DNA of 64,000 bases from Annona cherimola (taxonomy: Eukaryota > Streptophyta > Magnoliopsida > Magnoliales > Annonaceae). Location of the stretch: NCBI GenBank assembly GCA_030490835.1, contig CM059972.1, positions 41,891,452 through 41,955,451 on the forward strand. The letters run 5' to 3'. Positions within the stretch are counted from its first letter, which is position 1. Every line of letters begins with the position of its first letter. Under the pieces are notes generated by a model. That model saw only the letters and a list, made by a program, of their open reading frames with translations. It did no database searches and had not been told where the DNA came from. A program made the position numbers and the translations under genes. This document shows, piece by piece, positions 1-12,083 of this stretch.

Positions 1-863
1 TATAGGTTATATGGAAATAATTTAGGACATACATTTGTCCTCTTATAAAAAGTTTATATGAATGATTGATAGGAATGGTTTTCCAGAATGGTTGTCATGA
101 ATGATGTAAATGAAAGTTTTTATGAAGGATGTAAATGCAAATTTTTATGAAGGGTTTAAATGAAAGATTTTTATGAAAGGTTTCTTCCTGTTGGTAGTTG
201 ATTCTTGATAAGGGTCTTCTACCGAACAGAGAGAAATGCATTTATATGAAAATGAAAAATGCTTGCTTACTGAGTTCATCACTCATGTTTTGTTTTCCCA
301 AAACCTCAGACAGGTATATGGGAGCTCAAAAGGTGGAGAACATGATGTATTTGAGGAAAGGTATGAGATAGTATTCATGTGTGTATTAAATGATTGGTTA
401 TGTGTATCGAATGATATGACTAAAATTTTTAAGATACGATAATGTATGTATACAAGTGTAAGTACTTAGTATTCAATTATGAATGAATTTTATATGGTTA
501 TGGCTTTGCCAGGTTGTTAAAACTAAGGATGTAAGAGAACAAGATGAAGATTTTGTGAATGATATATACAATTGATGACAACTGCCAGGGGATAAGTTTA
601 TGAATAAGTACGTAAGGGAATCGCGAAGTATGTTAAAATGTTATATGCAACGAAATTACAAGTGTGTCATTGCTTACAGGACAAATGAAGTGTGGTACAA
701 AGAAATGAAATGAGGATGGATAAAGAAAAAAAAAAATCTTGGTTGAAACCCAAATTAAAATCCCGCCATGTGAACAGGGCAACAATCCTGTTTCACATTT
801 AATAATTGACAACGATCTTGGAGTAAGGCTCAGGATTGTGACGTCTCGGGTTGGGGCGGCACA
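1..863 (+). repeat. 5' LTR of the Ty3 element, 3' portion
   Basis: The segment ends in ggggcggcaca, a variant of the GGGGCGCCACA end shared by the other plus-strand LTRs (32275, 33038, 41891, 49731). It contains the conserved U5 block with 'gggcaacaatcctg' and 'acaacgatcttggag' also found near those ends. A good match to the methionine-tRNA primer site is not visible just after 863, so the primer site has decayed. From 864 to 994 I see only leader sequence. Confidence 0.75.
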
Positions 864-994
864 CCATATGATGAGGAAATGTGTTTATGATGACCTAACC
901 TTAACCATGAATAAAAGTTATGTGTTTTTGAATATTCAGAAAGAACACCATGGTTGATACAAGGTCCAGGGTTAGAAAGAACAAAGGAAAATAA

Positions 995-2349
995 GTGGCT
1001 ACTGAAGTTCCTAGCCAACATGAAGTTAGTGAATTCGGTAGGCCAAAAAGAGGTAGGCCTAGATTACAAGGACAAAACCAAAGGAACCAACAAAGAAGGG
1101 CAGATGAAAGCCCAGAACCAATTAGAAAGCCAGAGCAAAGTCAAGCTCAAATGATTGAGGAAAGAATAGCTTCAGTAGTGAAAGAAGCTATGCAACAAGC
1201 TACGCGTGATTGGGCAACCCAAGCCGCAGACATAATACAAGGTTTGTGGGAGAGGACCCAACAGGCTCAGTTAGGGAGTGTTGAAAAAGAAGGACCCATT
1301 CCTACGACCAACCAAGTTCCACCTATAGCGCCTACAATGGATGATAACCAGTTAGTGGAAGCAGATAGGAGGGCAATAAATGCATTCCTTTCGCAACCAC
1401 CTCCTAAATTCTCAGGTGAACCCAACCCCATCCAAGCTGAACAGTGGATGACGGAGATTAGAAAATTATTTAGGATATCTCCGTGCAATGACAGACAAAA
1501 AGTATTATGTGCCACTCATCTGTTGGTGAAAGATGCACATGAGTGGCGGGAAACGATGTTGATCACTATGCCACACCCGGAGGGGGTGACATGGCAGACG
1601 TTTGTGGAGGAATTTAATAAGAAGTATCTCCTGGTAGGTTTGCAGAGCCAGAAAGTCATAGAATTTGAGACGCTCTACCAAGAGAGGATGACAGTGACGG
1701 AGTATGCCACCAAATTTAATGCCTTAGTGAGATATGTACCATGGATAGCCAATGTGCTAGAGAACAAAGCACAGAGATTTCAGCAGAGACTGAGACCCTA
1801 TCTGAGAGAGAGTTTAGCCCCTCTACTAATTAAAGATTATGCATCAACTGTAGAAAGGGCTAGAGCCTTAGAAATTGAGTCAATAAGAACTCAAGAACTA
1901 AGGTTAGGGTCAAAGATGTTCAGCTCGGGAATGAAAGAAGTTGAAACGGGAAGGGAAAAGGCTAGGAAAGGAGTTGCAAGGAAAGGAAAAGGAGCCCTAA
2001 GAAAGCAAATACCACCTGTTTGCAAGGTTTGTCAAAGGCGCCAGTAGGCGAATGTTTGAAAGGTTCAAACAAATTTTTCAAGTGTGGACAAATGGGTCAC
2101 ATAACCAAGGAATGTGGTAAGGGAGAGGCAAAGATGGTGAAATGCTATGTTTGTGACCAAGTTGGACACATAGCTCCAAATTGTCCAAATAAAGCACAAA
2201 CATCGCAAGGACGTGGAAAGGCCGCACAACCAAGGCTTGTAGGAGCAGCTAATAGGCAGGGAACCACTATGAATCCTGTGCAAGTGCATGCTCTGACCCG
2301 GACTGAGTCGCAAGAGCAAGAGGAGAAAGTGGTTACAAGTATGGTTTAA
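995..2349 (+). pseudogene. gag: Ty3 gag, frameshifted
   Basis: This is the capsid/nucleocapsid gene. The first 350 codons (995-2047) contain a Ty3-type gag capsid domain, including 'EQWMTEIRKLF' and 'FNKKYLLVGLQSQK'. A frame change near 2020-2047 separates it from the nucleocapsid part (2048-2349). That part holds two CCHC knuckles in tandem: the first has lost its leading cysteine (FFKCGQMGHITKEC) and the second, CYVCDQVGHIAPNC, keeps all four ligands. The start at 995 is the first ATG before the basic N-terminal region but is not certain. A stop at 2347 separates it from the protease. Confidence 0.85.
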
Positions 2350-2372
2350 TTTTAGGAAATTCGGCTATAGCA

Positions 2373-2936
2373 TTGTTTGATTCGGGTGCTAGTCATTCAT
2401 TCATTGCTTGCCAATATGTAACCACGCATGCACCACCAGTAGAGGAAACCAATAAGGTAATTCATGTTGAATCCCCTATCTATAGGTTAACCAGCTCTAG
2501 CCAAATATGCAAGGTTTGTCCAATCAAGATAGGGTCAATGATCTTAGAAGCCGACATGATCCTATTACCTATGACCAAGTTTGATGTAATACTAGGCATG
2601 GATTGGTTAAGCCAATGGGGAGCAACGATTGACTGTAAAAATAAGAAAGTGCAGTTTGAAGCAGCCCCAGGAAAGGATGTAGCTATTGGAAGGCTAAGGC
2701 AGCCTGAGGAGTCAACAATACTGATATCCTCTATGAAAGTGGTTAAAATGATCCGCCAAAATTGTCAAGCTTATTTGGTATCAGTACATGTGAAGAAAGA
2801 AAAGGAGGTGAAAATAAATCAAATTCCAGTAGTTAAGGAATTTTCGGATGTTTTTCCAAAAGAATTAATACATTACCTCCAAAAAAAGAAATGGACATGT
2901 CAATGGACATTATACCAGGCAAGCTCCAATTTCTAA
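2373..2936 (+). pseudogene. pro: Ty3 retropepsin (protease) part of pol, broken
   Basis: The frame opens with FDSGASHSFIA, the aspartic protease active site, and about 75 residues later has FDVILGMDWLSQW, the typical second conserved block of the RVP_2 family. The protease would release capsid, protease, RT and integrase from the polyprotein. The frame then enters the linker before RT ('VVKEFSDVFPKEL') and is lost by a frameshift near 2870-2900. The real upstream boundary is unclear because gag and pol are in different frames here. Confidence 0.85.
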
Positions 2937-2939
2937 GGC

Positions 2940-3725
2940 CCTGTATCGAATGGCACCAGCAAAAATGAATAAGTTGAGAACTCAAATACAGGAGCTATTA
3001 GATAAAGGGTTTATCAAATCCAGTGTATCACCCTGGGGAGCTCCGGTGCTATTTGTGAGGAAAAAGGATGGGAGTCTTAGAATATGTATTGATTATAGGG
3101 AGTTGAATAGGGTTATGGTGAAGAACAAGTACCCATTGCCCAGGATCGATGATCTATTTAATCAGTTGAAAGGATCAATGACATTTTCCAAGATAGATTT
3201 GCAATCGGGGTACCATCAGCTAAGGATAAGTCCAACCAATGTTCACAAGACAACATTTCGAACAAGGTATGAACATTATGAATTTTTAGTGATGCCTTTC
3301 GGACTCACTAATGCCCTGGCTGTATTTATGGATATGATGAATAGGGTATTTCGGGATTATTTGGACCAGTTCGTGGTTGTGTTTATTAATTATATTCTGA
3401 TTTATGATGAATAGGTATTTCGGGATTATTTGGACCAGTTTGTTGTTGTGTTTATTGATGATATTCTAATTTACTCTAAGTCAGAAGAGGAGCATGAAAT
3501 GCATTTGAGAAAAGTATTGGAAAGATTAAGAAAGGAGAAACTATATGCCAAGCTAAAGAAATGTTAATTCTGGTTAAAGCAAGTAGCATTTCTTGGGCAT
3601 ATAATTTCAGAAAAGGGTGTACAAGTTGACCCTCAGAAAATTGAGGCAGTTTTTAAGTGGCCAAGACCAACAACCATCACAGAAATAAGAAGTTTTCTAG
3701 GATTGATAGGCTACTTACAGGAGAT
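2940..3725 (+). pseudogene. pol: Ty3 reverse transcriptase, with internal duplication and stops
   Basis: The longest open piece (2950-3414) contains the RT fingers and palm: '[20 protein letters not shown]', 'YRELN', '[13 protein letters not shown]' and 'VMPFGLTNA'. The catalytic block occurs twice because of a ~70-bp tandem duplication. The first copy reads FINY, so its two catalytic aspartates are gone, and the second reads FIDD. After the second copy the frame continues through LGHIISEKGVQVDP but has a TAA at 3565-3567. It is lost again by a frameshift near 3715-3725. Confidence 0.85.
3336..3476 (+). repeat. ~70-bp tandem duplication across the RT catalytic motif
   Basis: Two near-identical blocks begin 'gatgaatag', at 3336 and 3406. 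Each contains 'cgggattatttggaccagt'. The second copy lacks one g near its start, and the copies differ at the catalytic codons (FINY versus FIDD). A 70-bp offset changes the frame. Confidence 0.85.
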
Positions 3726-4230
3726 TTGTGGAAGGTTTTTCACAACTATCAGCCCCACTGACGAGGTTGACTCGTAAAGGAGTCAAGTATGTATGGTCTG
3801 AAAAATGTGAATGCGGTTTTCAAGAGTTAAAGCAACGTTTGGTAAAAGCGCCTATCTTAACCCTACCTGAAGGAAATGAAGGATTTGTGGTATATAGTGA
3901 TGCTTCAAGGAAGGGATTGGGATGCGTGCTAATGTAGAGAGGAAAGGTGATATAGCTTATGCATCAAGGCAGTTGAAGCCCAATAAAGTAAGCTACCCCA
4001 CTCATAACCTAGAATTAGCAGCAGTGGTATTTGCCTTAAAAATTTAGAGACATTACCTGTATGGATCTAAATGCGAAATTTATATGGATCACAAGAGCCT
4101 TAAGTACATTTTTACTTAGAAAGAGTTGAATATGAGACAACGAAGATGGTTTGAGTTACTTAAGGATTATGATTTGGAAATTTTATACCATCCAGATAAG
4201 GCAAATGTGGTAGCTAATGCATTGAGCAGA
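3726..4230 (+). pseudogene. pol: Ty3 RNase H, with stops
   Basis: The frame from 3728 shows the RT thumb/connection (SAPLTRLTRKGVKYVW) and the RNase H start [16 protein letters not shown], with the first catalytic aspartate in YSDAS. Stops at 3935 (TAG), 4045 (TAG) and 4117 (TAG) break it. Between them '[19 protein letters not shown]', [10 protein letters not shown] and YMDHKSLKYIFT are still readable. After 4126 the end of the domain is clear: NMRQRRWFELLKDYDLEI and HPDKANVVANALSR. Confidence 0.85.
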
Positions 4231-5544
4231 AATGCCAGCATAGCGTACCTTATCACTAAGGAGGAAGGTTTGCTTCGAGAGATAAGACAATTGAAATTGA
4301 TTGTATGTCCTCCTGGAGTTCAAACGAGATTATCACAAATGAGCATACAATCATCGTTATTTGAATAGATCAAAACTGTGCAGCAAGAGGATATAGACCT
4401 ACATACTCATGTGGAAAATATGAAGAAAATGGAGTTGAATGAATTTGTTGTGGATGAGCAAGGTATGTATCGATACAAAGGTTGATTATGCGTACCTAAT
4501 TCAAGAGAATTGAAGGAACAAATTCTCAAAGAAGCTCATTTTTCACCATTTTCTATGCATCCGGGAAGCATGAAGATGTATCAGGATCTCAAGAAAGCAT
4601 ATTAGTGGAATAATATGAAAAGAGAGATCGCTGAATATGTATCGAAGTGCTTAATTTGTCAAAGGGTGAAGGTAGATCATCAACGGATGCTGGGAAAGTT
4701 ACAGTCTTTAGAAATTCTCGAATGGAAATGAGATGATATAACGATGGATTTTATTGAAGGATTATCAAGGACACAGGCTGGAAATGACTCTATATGGGTA
4801 ATAGTGGATCGATTATCCAAGGTTGCACATTTTATACCCACAAAGAGGACTTAAATAGCTGAAAGATTGACTAAGATATACTACAAGGATATTGTACGAC
4901 TCCACAGAGTGCCTAAGTACATAGTATCCAATCGAGATACGACATTCACGTCTCGATTTTGGAAGAGTTTACATGAAACCCTAGGCACCCAGCTAAAGTT
5001 TAGCACGACATTTCATCCCCAGACCGATGGACAAACGGAGCGGGTAAACTAGATTATCGAGGATATGCTCCGTATGTGTATATTGCAATTCGGAGGATCA
5101 TGGGATGAATATGTATCGATAGCGGAGTTCGAATACAATAACAGTTACTAGGCTAGTATTCAAATGACACCATTTGAAGCGTTATATGGACAACGGTGTC
5201 GAACATGATTAAATTGGGATGAAGTTAGAGAGAAAAAGCTTACCCCAGACTTGTCTCAGCGAGTGGCAGACAAAGTGTAGGTTATTCACCAGTGTATACT
5301 CACAGACCAGAGTCGGCAAAAGAGTTACATAGACTGCAAGAGAAGGGATTTGAATATCCAAGTTGGCGAACATGTTTTTATAAAGGTCACGCTATTCAAA
5401 GGAGTCACTAGGTTTGGAAAAAGAGGCAAGTTGAATCCCAGGTTTATTGGGTCATTTGAAGTGTTAGAGAAAATTGGGAAGTTAGCATAAAGAATAGCAT
5501 TACCTCCAACCCTAGCTTTAATCCATAATGTTGTTCATATTTCT
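4231..5544 (+). pseudogene. pol: Ty3 integrase, many stops and a lost catalytic Asp
   Basis: The zinc-binding module is readable (HFSPFSMHPGSMKMYQDL, then KCLICQRVK). The core follows: [16 protein letters not shown] (first Asp), VSNRDTTFTSRFW, and HPQTDGQTERVN (Glu). In the second block the usual SDRD appears as SNRD, so the second catalytic aspartate is asparagine. In-frame stops lie at 4366, 4483, 4603, 4729, 4852, 5050, 5149, 5206, 5278 and 5488. The C-terminal FIGSFEVLEKIGKLA block (a GPF/Y-like module) lies near 5445-5487. The copy is inactive. Confidence 0.85.
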
Positions 5545-5784
5545 ATGTTGGGGAAGTATGTTCTAGACCCAACACATGTGTTAGTAGCAGAGAACTTACC
5601 AATTCAAGATCATTTGAATTATGAGGAAAGACCCGTTAGGATTCTGGATCATAAAGTGCAAAAGCTTCGGAATAGAGAAATTGAGTATGTTAAAGTTCAA
5701 TGGAATAAATATTCCAAAAGCGAGGCTACTTGGGAACTGAAGGAAGAGGTAGAAAGGAAGTATCCCCAGTTATTCCAAAAGTAG
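5545..5784 (+). pseudogene. Chromodomain end of Ty3 integrase
   Basis: The last open piece of pol reads PVRILDHKVQKLRN, then IEYVKVQWNKYSKSEATWEL and EEVERKYPQLF. This is the chromodomain fold with its aromatic VKVQW and ATWE motifs, known in chromoviruses to steer insertion to heterochromatin. It is open over 79 codons but is cut off from the rest of pol by upstream stops. The stop at 5782 is followed closely by the polypurine tract. Confidence 0.85.
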
Positions 5785-5809
5785 ACGGTTTCGGGATGAA
5801 ATCTATTAT

Positions 5810-5823
5810 AAGGGGAGGAAGGA
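5810..5823 (+). promoter_or_regulatory. Polypurine tract of the Ty3 element
   Basis: An A/G-only run directly before the LTR start TGTAATACCC at 5825. The preceding 'gtttcgggatgaaatctatta' region is also present, slightly changed, before the 3' LTR of the LARD-like element (50603-50640), so both elements share a 3' untranslated region. Confidence 0.8.
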
Positions 5824-5824
5824 T

Positions 5825-7526
5825 TGTAATACCCAAACCCAAGTAGGACTCATATAATTTCATTTAAGGTGTAATGAATGAGTTATGTGTGAATTGATTG
5901 AATTATAGATTATTTTCATGAATTTATAAATTTTGCAATTAGGGTTTGCAATTAAGAATGGTGATTTAGATTAATTGCCAAAGCCCAATGTGAGTAAAGA
6001 TGACTAAAGGGGCTTAATGATGATTGAAATATGCTAATGTGTCATGAATATTTATTTCAATTTTCATGATTTAATTAATGGAGATTAAAATGGAAATTAT
6101 GGAATTGTGTTGAAAATCATAAAAAATTCATAATTTTACGCCTACAAGGAGAAATGAGATGAAATTTTAAAGGCAAACTCATGATTTTCAGCTCAACCTT
6201 ATAAGTGGATTGGATTAAGTCACAAGTAATGAGATTAATGCGATAATTATTTGTTTTTAATCTCACACTCTAAGCATATTTTCAAAGGTTCATAACTTGA
6301 CGTAGAAACGTCGGTTTGAGATGAAATTTGAAACGATGGAATAAAATTATGAAATCTATAGAATGAGTAGATTTGATTAAGCTAATTACCATGGAAAATT
6401 GGTTAATTAGAAAAATTTACCTAGCATTAACTTTGTGTACCCTAGACTACCATAGCATTTAATAAAAAGCATTTGAGAAAATGACATATTTAAATGCTAT
6501 GCAAGGTGTCAATTTTTGAATGGATTGAGCTGGATTTTAAAGCATTGTTTAATGGTCAAATCCATGGAAAATTCAAGGATTAAAGTCCTTGGTTAAATGC
6601 CTAAACACTAGCTCAAATGGAGCTTAGGGCATGTGGCATGCAAGGGGACGTCCAAGGGCATGTTTGGCATGGAAATGTGATTTTTTCAAATCCTAAAAAA
6701 TATGTCTAAGCTGCCTAACACCTAGGTGAAGTAAATGGGAAATTAAATATGTGGAATTTCATGGAAAAAATCATTGAAAAGGAAGCTTCATGGATGTTGC
6801 AAATAGTGGACAGCAACATGGTGCTTAAATGCATGGATTTTGTGGATTTTTGTAAAATAGAAAATTCAAATTTTACTTGGTTATAAAAATGCCATGTCTT
6901 CAGGGAATAAGGTAGAAATAAATTACCCTCATGACATGTGGCAAATGGTCCCACTAGCTGGTTAAAAAATCAAAAATGGATGCTTATCTTGGTAACATGC
7001 AAGGCAAGAAGGGGGGAGGAAATTTCCCAAATTTTTTCCAGCAAGGGGAAAGGGGAAGAGGAGAAGAAAAAGAAGAGGAACCAAGCAACTCAAGTTGGAA
7101 TCAAGTTAGGATTGATTCAAGTAAGTAAAATTTATGTTTTGAATCGCCTAAATCAAGTTTTTCTCTCTCAATTCATGAGCCATGAATATGGTTCATAAAG
7201 AACTCTTAAAGACTGAGTTATGATGCCTTAATATGGGGATTGAATGATTTTTGAAAGATTTAAATGAAATCAAGAGTTCAAGAGAGTGAAAATGGAAGTT
7301 TATGTTGAATTTTGAGATGAAAGTTAACTTGGAAAATCTTAAAACCCTAAACCAAGTTGCTGTGCGATTTAAGCATGTTGATTTGGACGTAATTCATGTT
7401 CTTTTGAAATACATATGATGATTTAAGCATTGGTTTATTATTTCAACAAATATGAAACCCTAAGCTTCAAGAAATGACCCGATTTTTCATTTTTGGGTTA
7501 AAAATGATACAAGGAAGCACTTAAAT
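5825..7526 (+). repeat. 3' LTR of the Ty3 element, 5' portion (interrupted)
   Basis: Starts TGTAATACCC and runs parallel, with small changes, to the first ~1.7 kb of the complete solo LTR at 37777-41891. It breaks off at 'aaggaagcacttaaat', where the minus-strand LTR R1 begins. The solo LTR continues there with 'tgtttttggatg'. The remaining ~2.4 kb of this LTR is not found downstream in the window. Confidence 0.8.
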
Positions 7527-10500
7527 TGTGGCGCCCCAAAGCCGAGCATCACATCCTGAGCCTTACCTCGGGATCGTATTGATTGGTAAATGTGATCAGG
7601 ATTGTTGACCTGTCACACGGCGGATTTTAACAGATATTTATCCAATTAAATAAATTCTCCTAGGAGTTTAATTTCGTCATATTTTCACCTTATGCATAAC
7701 TAGGTCATTTTCAACCATTCATTACATAACATAGCATGATGTTCAAGAGACGTTTCAACATTCACTTAAATCAGATGTCATTGCATGTATTAATCATAGT
7801 CATCACATAAATATCAAAATAATTACATCCGTTCAACATGAGTTTTTCCATAACATTAAAGCTCTATGTTTTTTTTTCATTTTCTTTAATGATCTTGCAC
7901 TTGCTCCTTTGTCATGCTCTTTCCTTCACTTGTCTTTGGATTTGGAAAACAAAATCGTGAGTCGAAACTCAATAAGCAAGCTATTTATATTTCACAGGCA
8001 AATCATTTCAGGCAACATTTTTCATTTAAAATCATCTTGGAAAGCAACTTATACCTTTTCAAAAGGTATATCTTGAAAAACATAAGTACTGTACCCATCA
8101 CGAGTACGATATGCATAATGCCATGTAAAATCATGAACATATCCTTCATATTTCTCTTAGGATGGAAGCTAGCTAGGCGACCATCCGTCCTTGTCATCTC
8201 CCATTTCAGAGAGGCGTCGCCGGCCTTGGGCCTATCTTAGCGACTTGGCCACACCAAAGGGGGACAATCGGTCCGCTTATACCTTTCAAGTGGGCCTAGT
8301 ACCTTGTGCACATGAACTTTCATAAAATCATCTTTGACATACTAGCATGATTTTTCATTCATAAACTTGGAATCACATCAATTTTTCATAACATTTAATA
8401 AAGAAAATTTCATAATACCACATTGAAATAAAAGCATCATTTCAACACATATTTAACTAAGGAATGACTATCCTTAAATACCTCAAAAAAAATTTCAATA
8501 TTTACATCAAACAGTTAGTATAAAAAATTACATTTATTTAAAGCACTTTAGAAAAGCAAAAATCATTTAGAAAATTTGCTTACTTACTTGCGTTTCCTTA
8601 GCTTTCCGAATCTGCTTTTTCTTTGCCTTTGCCTAAATGAGAATAATATAATTTTTTCATATATTTCTTTTCCTTGCATCTTATTTAGTTTTCCAACCCA
8701 TTTTCATTAACATATATCATTCATTTGACTTCTCAAGTCATTATACATCTATAACACATATTTGCACATATTTGCATATTCCATTAGTTATTACATAACA
8801 TATCCAATCCCATAAGTTGGGTAACCATTCAACCATATAATAATAATTCAATAATTATTATTTATAGGTTCATTAACCTCTATTTACCATTTTTCACTTA
8901 TTTTCCAAAATTCATACATCGGTGCTCATTTTTAGCACACGTCATCGCCTTAAACCTCATTAATTAATTCCAAAATTTGAAATTAACATCATACAATATA
9001 AACAGAAATATAATCATGAAATTCATCATATTTTAATGCATTTTTGCACAAAATTAAATTTCATAAGTCATTTATCATCCATGCATATCTATCTATTCAC
9101 ATACGCCTATTAGGCAACACATACATAATGCATTTCATAAAATTTTCCAAGTCAGAAATTTATTCCATATTTCAGCATGATACTTATCCATAATTACCAC
9201 TTTATTTAGGGTATTTTTATGGAATTTAAATCCACTAATCATAGGTTTCCAAAACAGCAATTTGGAACCCATTTTTCACATGTTTAACGTGTTTTTTGTC
9301 ACATAACCCTAAGCAGTTTTCTAAATCCGAATTTTCAGCAATTAATCCCACTTTTCTTAATCCAAATTTAGGATATGAACACATATTTAACATTCATAAA
9401 TTAACACCCCTCAAAACAGCAAGTTGTTTACCCGTTTCGGGTCCCGTTTCCACTCCATTTAGACATCGTTTCATAAAATCCATAAAAATCAGATTTGGGG
9501 CTTATCTTCCCAAATCCTTTTGGGCATCAATAATACCCTAACCCTAGGGTATTTTACCCTACATATCTTCCATAAATCATGTAATCCCATTTTCATACCA
9601 TTTTTAGCATCAAAATGAAGAAATCGGGTCATATATGTCACTTTGCATTCCATAGTTTCTAAAATTCATAACTTAAGCTTAAACAACATATGTTTTTCAC
9701 TAATACATGATTCATAACATAAACATATCATTCCTTCAATACAGAAACTTGTCATTTAAATTTAGGGTTTATCAAGTTGAGTTTTCAACTCATAACCCAT
9801 TCTAAACTTCATTTTCATCATCTAAAACATTAAAATTCATTCATATAGCTTAATACCCATTCCATATTCAATCAAAGGGCATGTTAAACTATTGTTTTAA
9901 GGAACCTCATGCATCAATTTCATATTCAAGATTTCTGTGGCGCCCCGAACCGAGGCGACACATTTGACCTTACTCCGGGATCTTGTCGATTGGTAAACGT
10001 GACTCAGGATTGTTGCCCTGATCACACGGCGGGTTCTTAATTGGATCTCGTCCAATTTTTTTTTCTTTTTCTTTCTTTTTCTTTCATAACATAAACATAT
10101 ACTCATCATCATTCATAATGGACTTATCCATAACATCATAAATCATCAACTTCTCATATTATTCATAACTTCACAATTTCATACAACCTATGTCCTTTTT
10201 CATCATATCCCATTAGGGAATCTATTCATACAAAAATCTACTAACCTTTGTAGATTCCTCTTTTCCTTTAGCAACACATGCCCTTCACTTCTTGGCTTTC
10301 CCTACACCTGTCTGAGGTTGGGAAAACAAAACATGAGTCGAAACTCAATAAGAAAGCATTTTTTTCATTTTAAATGCATTCCTCTACATTCGATAGAAGA
10401 CACTTACCAAGTGATCAACTATCAAATGCACAGAAACCTTTTCATAAACCATTGGATGTGCAAATGCTTTCTTTCCACTCTTGACATAAACCTTTGTGTG

Positions 10501-11362
10501 CGGGTACGCTAGCCCAGGGAACATCTCACATAGCATGGTCCAATGCGCCGGCTGTCTCCGACTTGGCCTCATCAAGGGAACCTCTCTTCCTCTTGACGCC
10601 TACATGGTTCCTACATGCATGACTTTTGATTTCCCGGCATTATATACCTCTTACACCAGGTAACTCGTCATTCTCATGTAGAGAATTATTTGCACCATCC
10701 CTTAAAATCATCATTTTAAATTCATGCTTTCATTTCCAATCCATGTATGAAAATGCAATGCGTTCATTCACACATAATATTCATTCACACATAACCTTCC
10801 TTTGCCTCCACCTCTTGGGAGGACGCCGTCGGCACACAACCCATACGACTCGGTAATAGTGAAGAGGGATCCCCGATCCTACTTCCTCCACTAAAGCCTC
10901 TTTCTCATCATACAACACACATGTGCACATGTCCATAAACATAACATGATATCAATATGCCGGCATAACTTTCATAAAAACTCATAAATATTCATCATTT
11001 CGAAACATTATAGGAATGGCCACCCTTAAACACATTTCATAAAACATGTGAGCAAACAATTTGCAATCATTTAAAACATTTTAGAAAGTTTTGCTTGCTT
11101 ACCTCCTCAGTCTGTGTCCTCCACCTTTTCCTTTCCTTTTTTTTTCCTATACAAGGAAAATGGATATTTTATCCATCCATTCTATGTTTACTTTCTATGC
11201 TTGCTTTATAACCTTTCATTACCTCATTCCCATAGAGGTCAATCGTATAAAGATACTTAGTCATTACTCATTTATATGGATTTTTATCCATAAATCTTTT
11301 AAAAATTCCATCCATATATCCTCATAAATATACAAAAATAAATCTCAATTTTTTCCTAAAAT

Positions 11363-11490
11363 ACGCTGTCACTGTTCATAATTACTGTTCATGTCACTGT
11401 AGCAGATTATTGTTCATCATCACTGTTCACGTTACTGTTCACCCCCAAGGTTACTGTTCACCGAGACGTGGTTACTGTTCATGGGTTCCA
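11363..11490 (-). repeat. Cluster of ACTGTTCA motifs in the solo LTR
   Basis: About seven copies of CTGTTCA (TGAACAG on the LTR sense strand) occur in ~125 bp, spaced irregularly. Equivalent clusters lie at 31001-31120 and 48240-48330 in the sister LTRs. Confidence 0.7.
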
Positions 11491-12075
11491 AAAATTGATA
11501 TTTTTTCCAAAAATAAAAAATACCATGACATACCTTATGCCTAGTATATCATAGGACATTTCATACATTTTGATTTTATCATCATTTACTCGACGAAAAA
11601 AATCATTTTTTCCATCTACTAAAAATCATCATAAATTCACTTAAGCAAAATCCTTAATTTCAAAAATCATGAAATTAATATATCATCATTCCAACATCAT
11701 ATTTATCATATTCATACATCCCAAATCATCATTTATCAAATTTGGAGCATTATTTCCACATATCATACATGATTTTCCCGAAGGCTCCATCTTTGCTCCA
11801 AATTTTCGATGTTTCGGTATGATTCCAATTAAGCATTATAACTTTACTTATTTTCTCATGATTAGGCATTATCTAAGCATGATTTTACCCTACTTAACAT
11901 TCAAAAGAAATTTGGAAAGAAATTGCTTACCTCAAGTGGAGAACTTCTCATTTCCTTCCCATTTTCTCTTTCCTTCCTTCTCTCCTTCTCTCTCTATGGC
12001 CAAAACGTGTTTTGGGGGTGGGAATGCTTGAATTGCTCAAGCTTGGAGTGCCTCTGGACGTCCACCCCTGCCCCC

Positions 12076-12083
12076 TATTTATA
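12076..12083 (-). promoter_or_regulatory. TATA box of solo LTR 9936-12918
   Basis: TATAAATA on the minus strand, followed within ~100 bp downstream (leftward) by a purine-rich GA leader. The same TATAAATA(G) context occurs at 30400, 47646 and 51509 in related LTRs, so it is the likely U3 promoter. Confidence 0.6.

Larger units (their letters stand above)
1..7526 (+). mobile_element. Ty3 chromovirus (Tekay/Del-like), decayed, left-truncated
   Basis: Domain order is gag, CCHC knuckles, protease, reverse transcriptase, RNase H, integrase, chromodomain, which is the Ty3 order. A chromodomain at the pol C-terminus marks a chromovirus, and its sequence plus the multi-kilobase LTRs suggest the Tekay/Del lineage (inference). 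Only the end of the 5' LTR is in the window, and the 3' LTR is broken at 7526 by a minus-strand LTR. The coding part has at least three frame changes and about 14 in-frame stops, so it cannot encode a working polyprotein. Many related LTRs in the window share its terminal sequences. Confidence 0.88.

Noticed and set aside
864..880. Primer binding site directly after the first LTR
   Set aside because: 'ccatatgatgagg' matches the methionine-tRNA site too poorly to be called.
11669..12031. 120-codon plus-strand frame in the solo LTR
   Set aside because: The LTR sense strand is minus here, the frame is not kept in sister LTRs at 30600 or 47850, and the composition is AT-rich noise.
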